A DNA stretch of 34,334 nt from RGIG7450 sp045577655 (GTDB lineage Bacteria > Bacillota > Clostridia > RUG12999), in assembly GCA_045577655.1 (NCBI GenBank), contig JAZNIU010000014.1, positions 1 to 34,334 of the forward strand, in the 5' to 3' direction. The number at the start of each line of letters is the position of its first letter. Position 1 is the stretch's first letter. Positions 6,205 through 11,966 of the stretch are shown one piece after another. Below the pieces are notes generated by a model, which was not told where the DNA came from, searched no databases, and saw only the letters and a list, made by a program, of their open reading frames with translations. Made by a program: the position numbers and the translations under genes.

Positions 6205-6657
6205 TCACCCTTTCCGTAGTTTATCATAATAGTTATTAACACTTTTCACCTTGTTGCTTAAAATTCGAACTAATTCCTGACCGTGTAACGCGGTTTTCTT
6301 AATTTCCTCGTGATTGTAAGGTATTCTTGCAAGAGCATGAATTAGTCTGTCCCGCTGCCGCTTCCATTCTTCAATATCTTCAAGAAGTTTGAGAGATATT
6401 CTTTGTCGCACAAATGGAACCGAAAAAGCAGGATTGTCTTTTAATCTGTTTATCTTAGTTGATAGTTTTATTTCAAACCCTTTGTCATTTATATATGTTA
6501 TTCCGGCGTGTTTTAGTGCAGATGTGCAGCGGTCTTCCAAAATAGCATATTCGATAAAAATCGCCTGATAATAAAACTCCGCTTTTAAAGCTTTAGATAA
6601 ATTTTCTGTCATGGAGCGGTACGCTTCGTATTTCTCCATGTTTTTGTCTTGCAGCAT
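6205..6657 (-). CDS. HEPN-like helical protein
   Basis: This 150-residue, all-helical protein has a pattern typical of HEPN domains: an N-terminal helix with IFIEYAILEDR, a variable middle, and a C-terminal helix with WKRQRDRLIHALA. In that helix R-D-x-x-x-H matches the R-x4-6-H active site of HEPN ribonucleases. Proteins of this sort occur in toxin-antitoxin and phage-defence loci, but also as inactive structural domains. The start follows the exonuclease gene by 6 bases, with AGGTGA as ribosome site. The assignment rests on pattern recognition of two helices, so a different helical fold remains possible. Confidence 0.6.
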   Translation of the reverse strand: MLQDKNMEKYEAYRSMTENLSKALKAEFYYQAIFIEYAILEDRCTSALKHAGITYINDKGFEIKLSTKINRLKDNPAFSVPFVRQRISLKLLEDIEEWKRQRDRLIHALARIPYNHEEIKKTALHGQELVRILSNKVKSVNNYYDKLRKG

Positions 6658-6663
6658 AAAGTA

Positions 6664-7989
6664 TCACCTAATTTCTTTAAGCTTAAAATATACATCTACA
6701 TTTGCAACTGCATCGCACCATGCCCTGTGTGCATCAGGCTGAGATATTCCGAACTGTTTTGAAAGGTATTCCAGTTTTACATTTTCCCATCCCTGCCGCT
6801 CCTTGAACTTTTTAGCATAAAGATAAGTATCAAAGAAAGGTGATGAGAGAATAACCCCTGCTCGCTTAGCCACTTTTGAAATATAATGCAAATCGGAATT
6901 TTTGATGTTATGTCCAACCAACACAAAACCGTCTATAAATTCTGCAAAATTTCGGATTACCTCATCAACGGGCGGTTCGTTTTTAACCATTTCATCGGTT
7001 ATATGTGTTAGTCTTGCAATTCTGGGAACAATTTTTCTGCCGGGATTACAAAGCATATCAAAACGTTCAACAACTTGTCCATTTACAACTTTAACCGCTC
7101 CGATTTCTGTAATCTCTGCCGGAGCATCGCCGTTTCCAACGCCGAATGTTCCTGTTGTTTCAATGTCAAATGCGACAAATGTATCAAAATCCGGGACTGT
7201 CAATTCTTCCTGTTCTTTTGGCATCCCATCTTCAAGTTCATCATATTCAAGACCGAGCAAATCAATTTGAGTGATAAGCTGTGCCATCTGCCTTTCTGAA
7301 CCATAGATTTTCAAAACCTTAAACCCTTTGATTAAATCTTCCGATTCATCATTTTGCAAATCTTCATCAACATTTTCCGCTTCTACAATATCCAAAAACT
7401 CTTTTGCTCCATCAAGGGACAAAGTTTCATAATATCTTGCAAGAAGGGCGGATTGATTCCTTCCTCCGACTGCTTGAATGGTTTCCAAATCGGAAACAGC
7501 CTGCTGAATTTTTGCATCAATATCTTCGCGCCATTGCTTTTCTCTATATGTAACATTCAACCACTTGTCATTAAAAAACACCGGACTTTTTGTTATTTTC
7601 TCCGCATAAGAGCCTAATTTTTCTGACTGTTTCTGCGCATAAGTCAATATATCCTGTTCCTTGGCGCTCCGCTCCTTTTCTTTAATGATACCATCTATCA
7701 TATTAAGAGGTTCTTTTACAATATCAATTAGTTCGTCTATTTTATTTTTAACATCTACAAAAGGGGCATTATAACCTTCTTCCAAAGACTTTTTTGCATC
7801 AGTCAATACTTTTTTAATATGTTTTAACTCTTTCAAGTCGTTTTTTGTATCTTCTATATTTGCATTCGCGTAATCAACTGTGCTGTAAGAACTGATATAA
7901 TTTTTAAGAGCAATTTTGAATTCCTCATAATTATCAAAAGTTACAATTCCGGGTTGTTGTTCCGCTACAATAAGCCAATCATTTTTCAT
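6664..7989 (-). CDS. DUF1351 domain fused to a DEDDh 3'-5' exonuclease
   Basis: The N-terminal part of this 441-residue protein (about 1-210) resembles DUF1351, a coiled-coil phage protein usually found beside recombination genes. It has an IEDTKNDLKELKHIKKVL-type helix and a second helix carrying EEGYNAPFVDVKNKIDELI. The C-terminal part (270-441) is a DnaQ-like exonuclease with all five DEDDh residues visible: D275 and E277 in FDIETTG, D366 in HNIKNSD, and H421 and D426 in HRAWCDAVAN. It should remove nucleotides from 3' ends. It is the first gene of the operon, with AGGGAG before the ATG and a consensus promoter 40 bases upstream. The fusion suggests DNA processing or recombination, possibly phage-derived. 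Confidence 0.85.
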   Translation of the reverse strand: MKNDWLIVAEQQPGIVTFDNYEEFKIALKNYISSYSTVDYANANIEDTKNDLKELKHIKKVLTDAKKSLEEGYNAPFVDVKNKIDELIDIVKEPLNMIDGIIKEKERSAKEQDILTYAQKQSEKLGSYAEKITKSPVFFNDKWLNVTYREKQWREDIDAKIQQAVSDLETIQAVGGRNQSALLARYYETLSLDGAKEFLDIVEAENVDEDLQNDESEDLIKGFKVLKIYGSERQMAQLITQIDLLGLEYDELEDGMPKEQEELTVPDFDTFVAFDIETTGTFGVGNGDAPAEITEIGAVKVVNGQVVERFDMLCNPGRKIVPRIARLTHITDEMVKNEPPVDEVIRNFAEFIDGFVLVGHNIKNSDLHYISKVAKRAGVILSSPFFDTYLYAKKFKERQGWENVKLEYLSKQFGISQPDAHRAWCDAVANVDVYFKLKEIR

Positions 7990-8027
7990 AGTTTCACTCC
8001 CTAAATTATATTACCTTCATATTTTTT

Positions 8028-8056
8028 ATTGTATCATATCAACATATATTTGTCAA
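8028..8056 (-). promoter_or_regulatory. Consensus promoter of the seven-gene operon
   Basis: Read leftward, a perfect TTGACA (8051-8056), a 17-base spacer and TACAAT (8028-8033) form a near-ideal vegetative promoter. The spacer contains TATCATA at 8032-8038, matching a half of the palindrome at 8064-8076, so a repressor could cover the promoter. Confidence 0.85.
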
Positions 8057-8063
8057 TTGCAAA

Positions 8064-8076
8064 TATCATTATGATA
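8064..8076. promoter_or_regulatory. Candidate operator for the XRE regulator
   Basis: TATCATTATGATA is a perfect 13-base palindrome just upstream of the -35 box of the leftward promoter and before the XRE gene. A half site (TATCATA) recurs at 8032-8038 inside the promoter spacer. A longer repeat (ATTGCA at 8056-8061 and TGCAAT at 8078-8083) brackets it. Binding by the XRE protein is inferred from position. Confidence 0.55.
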
Positions 8077-8128
8077 ATGCAATATCTTATAGGTTATTTT
8101 AGAATAATAATTGTAGAGGTGATATTGT

Positions 8129-8413
8129 ATGATAGCTGACAAAATTAAATATTTGCGTGAAGAAAAGAAAATTACACAAGCAGACCTGGCAAAAACATTA
8201 GGGATTACCCGCTCTAGCGTCAATGCCTGGGAAATGGGAATATCCGTCCCATCAACTCAATATATCGTTGAACTTGCAAATATTTTCAAGGTATCAACCG
8301 ATTTTTTGCTTGGAAGAAACACAAGTGCAAACATCAGTACCGAAGGGTTAAACGATGAAGATATTAGGCTTGTTTATGGTATCATCGAGCATTTGAAAAA
8401 TAAGAACAAATAA
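8129..8413 (+). CDS. XRE-family helix-turn-helix repressor
   Basis: In this 94-residue protein, residues 5-58 are a classic XRE/Cro-CI DNA-binding domain: IKYLREEKKITQADLAKTLG, then ITRSSVNAWEMGISVPS, then LANIFKVSTDFLLGR. A short C-terminal helix probably mediates dimerisation. It is divergent from the seven-gene operon and 18 bases before a WYL regulator gene, so the two regulators are probably cotranscribed. AGAGGTGAT precedes the ATG. It most likely represses the leftward promoter and perhaps its own through the palindrome at 8064-8076. Confidence 0.88.
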   Translation: MIADKIKYLREEKKITQADLAKTLGITRSSVNAWEMGISVPSTQYIVELANIFKVSTDFLLGRNTSANISTEGLNDEDIRLVYGIIEHLKNKNK

Positions 8414-8431
8414 TTTAATAGAGGAAATCAT

Positions 8432-9457
8432 ATGCCAAAATCAGAAAATCAAAAGCTTAAAATACTATATATTGCAAAATTCTTTCTTGAAAATTCGGAC
8501 GAGAATCATTCGGTAGTGGCGAATGACATTTGCGATTATCTTGAATCAGAATGCGAAATCACCGCGGAACGCCGCTCCGTTTACAGAGATATTAAGTTGC
8601 TGCGCGATGTTTTCAAAATGGATATAGAAGGGACACGCGGCGGAAAATACAGGCTGCTGTCCCGGCAATTTGAATTTGATGATTTGCGTCTGTTGGCTGA
8701 ATGTGTTCATGCTGCCAAGTTCATATCCGCTCCAAAAGCAAAGGAGCTTGTGGAAACAATCTGCGAATTTTGCAGCATTTATCAGGCAGATGATTTAAGG
8801 ACGGACACCTTTTTGTGCGACCGAGTTAAAACCACTCAAAAAGGAACGCTTAACATTATTAGCACAATAAATGGAGCTATGGCAACCCGACGCGACGGAA
8901 AGCCGCACGAGCCGCACAAAATCACCTTTAAATATTTAAAATATTCCATTGACGATGTTCACTCTCAAATTGAGAGGCGGAAAGGAGAAACATACAAAGT
9001 CAGTCCGTATAAATTGCTCATAAACGAGGGCAACTACTATTTGTTGGCGTTTGACGATAAATCTCAGCAAATTCGAAGATACAGAATCGACCGGATGAAG
9101 GATGTAAAAGAAACACTCGAACCGCGCTCCGGAGCGGAAGAATATTACAATATTGACATGACTTCTTTCACGCGCCGGACATTTAATATGTTCAGCGGAA
9201 ACAAAAAACGCGTAACCATTTCTTTTATAAATTCTCTGCTTGATACCGCCATTGAAAGGTTTGGAACGAGCGGCGATGTTTATTATATGTCAACAGGGAA
9301 ACACCGATTTAATGTGACTGCAGATGTTGAAATAAGTCCTCAGTTTTTTGGATGGATTTGCGGATTCGGCAAAAGTGCGAAGATAATAAGCCCGCAAGAG
9401 GTTGTTGATAAAATGGAAAAGTACGTCGAAGATATATACAAACTATATAAAAGCTAA
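8432..9457 (+). CDS. WYL-domain transcriptional regulator
   Basis: This 341-residue protein has an N-terminal winged helix-turn-helix (about 8-75, with RRSVYRDIKLLRDVF as recognition region and TRGGKYRLL as wing). A WYL domain follows at about 165-240 (VSPYKLLINEGNYYLLAF, then RRYRIDRM). The name-giving WYL triplet is YYL here. The C-terminal 80 residues match the WCX extension. WYL proteins sense nucleic-acid or nucleotide ligands and control DNA-damage and phage-defence operons. GAGGAAATCAT precedes the ATG. It follows the XRE gene and is separated from the convergent integrase by a shared terminator. Its target is probably local, but no operator can be assigned to it. Confidence 0.88.
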   Translation: MPKSENQKLKILYIAKFFLENSDENHSVVANDICDYLESECEITAERRSVYRDIKLLRDVFKMDIEGTRGGKYRLLSRQFEFDDLRLLAECVHAAKFISAPKAKELVETICEFCSIYQADDLRTDTFLCDRVKTTQKGTLNIISTINGAMATRRDGKPHEPHKITFKYLKYSIDDVHSQIERRKGETYKVSPYKLLINEGNYYLLAFDDKSQQIRRYRIDRMKDVKETLEPRSGAEEYYNIDMTSFTRRTFNMFSGNKKRVTISFINSLLDTAIERFGTSGDVYYMSTGKHRFNVTADVEISPQFFGWICGFGKSAKIISPQEVVDKMEKYVEDIYKLYKS

Positions 9458-9458
9458 C

Positions 9459-9487
9459 AAAAAGGAGTCAAAAATTGACTCCTTTTT
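9459..9487. terminator. Bidirectional terminator between WYL gene and integrase
   Basis: AAAAAGGAGTCA (9459-9470) and TGACTCCTTTTT (9476-9487) are perfect 12-base complements around a 5-base loop, with A and T runs on the two sides. It can stop transcription from both convergent genes. Confidence 0.88.
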
Positions 9488-9509
9488 GTTATAAGTTGAT
9501 GTTTTATAA

Positions 9510-10442
9510 TCATTTATTCAATTTTATTGTGCTGTTGGTATGTTTCATTTGAATTAAAGGCGAAAAGTTGTCATAATTCTTTGTAATATCCGCATCGAAA
9601 ATGGCGCAGTATTTCTTTGTCATATCAAGTGTTGAATGTCCCAAAAGCCGCTGCAGAGTGAAAGCATTTCCACCACAGTCAACAAGATATTTCCTGGCAA
9701 ACGTGTGCCGGAAAAGATGTATTCCGGTCTTTACCACGCCGCGCCTTTGGTTATACCTTGCAACGCTGCTGCGCAGTCCATGTTCCTTCAGTTGTTCGCC
9801 AAATTCATTTGAAAACAGATAATCGTCATCCGCTCCGCGTCTGATTCGCATATACTCTTTTAAGATTGAACAAAGCTCGCTACACAGCGGAATGACCTGT
9901 GATTTCTTGCTTTTGGTATGTCGGAGATAAATTACAAGATTATCCAAATCCACATCCTTGATTTTGATGTTTCTTATCGTCGCCGCCCGGCATCCGTTAT
10001 TAAGCAGCAGATTGATTATAACCCATGTCCGGTACTCGGCGAAATTGCATTTTCGCATGTTCGGCTTTTTAAGTAGCCGCTCCAGTTCGCCGTCTGTATA
10101 TGTTTCTTTTATGGTTTCTTCGCTTTTATACGCTTTCATTTTCAGCAGCGTAATTCCTTCTTCGTTACACCAGGCAAGGAACGCTTTAAACACGCGAACA
10201 TAGCTGCTGATTGAATTTGACGAAAGTCCGCTGTCGCGCATACTTGCAACCATATTTTCTAAATCGGTCTTTGATAAGTCCTCTATTGGAATGTTCATAT
10301 CCAAATGTTTTGCAATACATTTGAAATGTGAATAATAAGAACTGATTGTTTTTTCGGTCAATCCTTTTGCCTTTCTCGACATCATAAAACTGTCAAAAGT
10401 TTCTGCTGTTGTAACACTGTTTTTCATTAAAATTCTACTCAT
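9510..10442 (-). CDS. Tyrosine recombinase (integrase)
   Basis: This encodes 310 residues from the ATG at 10442. A GTG at 10451 is in frame but overlaps the CAGGAG ribosome site, so I reject it. Residues 10-100 form the SAM-like core-binding domain. The catalytic domain carries R152 (NNGCRAATIRN), a Lys in the following hairpin (HTKSKKSQ), H242 and R245 (HLFRH), H269 (LLGHST) and nucleophile Y278 (KKYCAIFD). All residues needed for strand exchange are present. It lies 106 bases past the 3' end of tRNA-Lys, the common place for an integrase whose attachment site is that tRNA. It is probably responsible for inserting the accessory region on the left. Confidence 0.9.
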   Translation of the reverse strand: MSRILMKNSVTTAETFDSFMMSRKAKGLTEKTISSYYSHFKCIAKHLDMNIPIEDLSKTDLENMVASMRDSGLSSNSISSYVRVFKAFLAWCNEEGITLLKMKAYKSEETIKETYTDGELERLLKKPNMRKCNFAEYRTWVIINLLLNNGCRAATIRNIKIKDVDLDNLVIYLRHTKSKKSQVIPLCSELCSILKEYMRIRRGADDDYLFSNEFGEQLKEHGLRSSVARYNQRRGVVKTGIHLFRHTFARKYLVDCGGNAFTLQRLLGHSTLDMTKKYCAIFDADITKNYDNFSPLIQMKHTNSTIKLNK

Positions 10443-10504
10443 TTTCTGCACTCCTGATTCTATAAATTTCCGTCAAAAATCAGGTGTTCAGCTGATAAAA
10501 AGAA

Positions 10505-10538
10505 AAAACACTGAAATCCTTCTGGAAGTCAGTGTTTT
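10505..10538 (-). terminator. Terminator of tRNA-Lys
   Basis: Inverted repeats AAAACACTGA (10505-10514) and TCAGTGTTTT (10529-10538) form a 10-bp stem. On the - strand it is followed by a T-rich run, and the hairpin begins 9 bases after the tRNA CCA end. Confidence 0.8.
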
Positions 10539-10547
10539 CCTTATGTT

Positions 10548-10623
10548 TGGTACACCATCAGGGACTCGAACCCTGGACACCCTGATTAAGAGTCAGGTGC
10601 TCTACCATCTGAGCTAATGGTGC
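10548..10623 (-). tRNA. tRNA-Lys (anticodon CTT)
   Basis: This 76-base gene folds into a full cloverleaf. The 7-bp acceptor stem has a G1-U72 wobble, the D stem is GCTC/GAGC, and the anticodon stem CCTGA/TCAGG encloses loop CTCTTAA (anticodon CTT). The variable loop has 5 bases and the T stem is CAGGG/CCCTG with loop TTCGAGT. The discriminator is A and the CCA is encoded. It reads AAG lysine codons. It has its own promoter and terminator. Its 3' half is the presumed attachment site of the neighbouring integrase; no second copy of that half occurs elsewhere in the window. Confidence 0.97.
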
Positions 10624-10645
10624 ATTTATTATTTACAACTTTTGT

Positions 10646-10674
10646 ATTATAACACATATTTTAGCGGTTGTAAA
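10646..10674 (-). promoter_or_regulatory. Promoter of tRNA-Lys
   Basis: TTTACA (10669-10674), a 17-base spacer and a perfect TATAAT (10646-10651) lie 22 bases before the mature tRNA 5' end. Confidence 0.85.
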
Positions 10675-10700
10675 GAGTTTTTTAAAAATTTTAACAAATG

Positions 10701-10727
10701 AAAAACCGAAACAGCTATGTGTTTCGG
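10701..10727 (-). terminator. Terminator of the spoVM-protease unit
   Basis: CCGAAACA (10706-10713) pairs with TGTTTCGG (10720-10727) around a 6-base loop, followed on the - strand by TTTTT. The protease stop codon (10715-10717) lies in the loop. Confidence 0.8.
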
Positions 10728-11632
10728 CTTGCTTCTTTTATTATTCTTCCAAAGCTGAAAAGGCCGCAACCGGCAGCGCTGTCAGGTCCCTTTTTCCCAA
10801 TATCTTCACAATACATACAAAGAACGGTTCGCATTTCCTCAGGGGTTAAAAATCGTCCCAGCCTGTTTTTTGCTTTTCTTTGCAGAATTGCGGCGGCACC
10901 TGAAATTATGGGTGCAGACATTGACGTTCCCGAAAGTCTGGCAAACCGCTTATGCGGATAGCAGGACAAAATTTCATATCCCGGTGCGGCGATGTCCGCA
11001 CCCACATTTTTTGAGGAAAAAGACATAACGTTTGTATTCATGTCAACTGCGGCGACGGAAATAGTTTCGTGAAACCTTGCCGGATACCCAAGCGCTTTCC
11101 CTTTTAAACGTCCGTTGTTTCCCGCGGCACATATAACAATAATTCCTTTATCATACGCCTTTTTTATCTGGTTATGATAGGAGGGAAGGTCGGTGGAGGA
11201 AAAGGACATGTTTATTATGTTCACTTTGTTTGAAATCAGCCAGTCTAGACTTTGGGCAACAGCCTCATCGGTTGCCATACCCCGTTTGTCAAAAGCTTTT
11301 GCAACATAAAGACTTGCCTGGGGAGCCACGCCGACCACACCGTAACCGTTACGGTTGGCGGAAAGTATTCCTGCAACGTGGGTTCCGTGTCCGTTTTCGT
11401 CAGTTACATCATCTTGCAGTCCGCCCGAAAAGTTTGCATATTTTTTAATTCTCCCCAAAAGGTCGGGGTGGGAAAGGTCAACGCCCGAATCAATTATACC
11501 GATTTTTATTCCTTCGCCCATACTTTCGGTCCATTCAAGGTTCGCGCCTGACATTTTCACGCCATAGTCCATTATTTCGCCCGAAATGTCGGACATTATG
11601 TTTGTTATGCGATAGTTTACAAGTTTAATCAT
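10715..11632 (-). CDS. Intracellular subtilisin-like serine protease (S8)
   Basis: This 305-residue protein has the complete subtilisin triad: D48 (IIDSGVD), H82 (NGHGTHVAG) and S237 (SGTSMSAP), plus oxyanion residue N172 (AAGNNG). There is no signal peptide, so the enzyme should act in the cytoplasm, as intracellular subtilisins do. The N-terminal 30 residues may be a short propeptide. The ATG is one base after the spoVM stop codon and has no good ribosome site of its own, so its translation is probably coupled to spoVM. That suggests expression during sporulation, perhaps to process or degrade a sporulation protein. The family is certain; the sporulation role is inferred. Confidence 0.92.
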   Translation of the reverse strand: MIKLVNYRITNIMSDISGEIMDYGVKMSGANLEWTESMGEGIKIGIIDSGVDLSHPDLLGRIKKYANFSGGLQDDVTDENGHGTHVAGILSANRNGYGVVGVAPQASLYVAKAFDKRGMATDEAVAQSLDWLISNKVNIINMSFSSTDLPSYHNQIKKAYDKGIIVICAAGNNGRLKGKALGYPARFHETISVAAVDMNTNVMSFSSKNVGADIAAPGYEILSCYPHKRFARLSGTSMSAPIISGAAAILQRKAKNRLGRFLTPEEMRTVLCMYCEDIGKKGPDSAAGCGLFSFGRIIKEASRNT

Positions 11633-11633
11633 T

Positions 11634-11702
11634 CTACATCTTCAAAATTGCTTTAACAATTCCACTCATAAAACGTGGCATTTTAAAAACGACAACTTTC
11701 AT
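11634..11702 (-). CDS. spoVM: Stage V sporulation protein M (SpoVM)
   Basis: A 22-residue protein reading MKVVVFKMPRF then MSGIVKAILKM. It matches the B. subtilis SpoVM pattern: Lys2, Lys7, Pro9 and Phe11, then Gly14-Ile15-Val16, and Ala18 in an amphipathic helix. In B. subtilis this peptide inserts into the outer forespore membrane, recognises its positive curvature and anchors the coat ATPase SpoIVA, so the cell needs it for spore coat and cortex assembly. GAAAGGAG lies 7 bases before the ATG. It sits between a small membrane-protein gene and the subtilisin-like protease, with a one-base gap to the latter. It is too short for normal gene finders. Confidence 0.9.
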   Translation of the reverse strand: MKVVVFKMPRFMSGIVKAILKM

Positions 11703-11718
11703 AAAAAACTCCTTTCAA

Positions 11719-11868
11719 TTATTTGCATACCAGTTTAAGCCCTGCCCAAATAAGCATTGCTCCAAGAAGAAATATAAGCCACACCGACGGAAGGCATATT
11801 GATACAATGACGCTGACGCCCACGCCGATTATTAGAATTCCGGAAATTCCGGAGCCACGCCTTTTCAT
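11719..11868 (-). CDS. Small membrane protein upstream of spoVM
   Basis: Encodes 49 residues from the ATG at 11868. A longer frame to 11922 would start inside a terminator and lacks a ribosome site, while GGTGAGAGG directly precedes 11868. After MKRRGSGISG come two hydrophobic segments (about residues 10-25 and 28-46) joined by a short turn with a proline, so it is probably a two-helix membrane hairpin with a basic cytoplasmic start. It ends 16 bases before spoVM and probably shares its transcript. A sporulation role is suggested only by this position. I do not recognise a named family. Confidence 0.7.
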   Translation of the reverse strand: MKRRGSGISGILIIGVGVSVIVSICLPSVWLIFLLGAMLIWAGLKLVCK

Positions 11869-11920
11869 CCTCTCACCCCTTATACTACCATCATATTCAG
11901 GGAGAAGAAATTTGGTTAAC

Positions 11921-11958
11921 AAAAAAAGGCATCTCCAACTGCCGTTAGAGATGTCTTT
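11921..11958 (-). terminator. Terminator of the wecG-SNF2 operon
   Basis: On the - strand AAAGACATCTC and GAGATGCCTTT form a stem (one G-U pair) around a 12-base loop, followed by a run of seven T. It begins just after the SNF2 gene stop codon. Confidence 0.85.
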
Positions 11959-11966
11959 AATTATTT

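Noticed and set aside
11719..11922. Longer 67-residue version of the membrane protein before spoVM
   Set aside because: It would start in the T run of the SNF2-operon terminator and has no ribosome site, whereas the ATG at 11868 has one.
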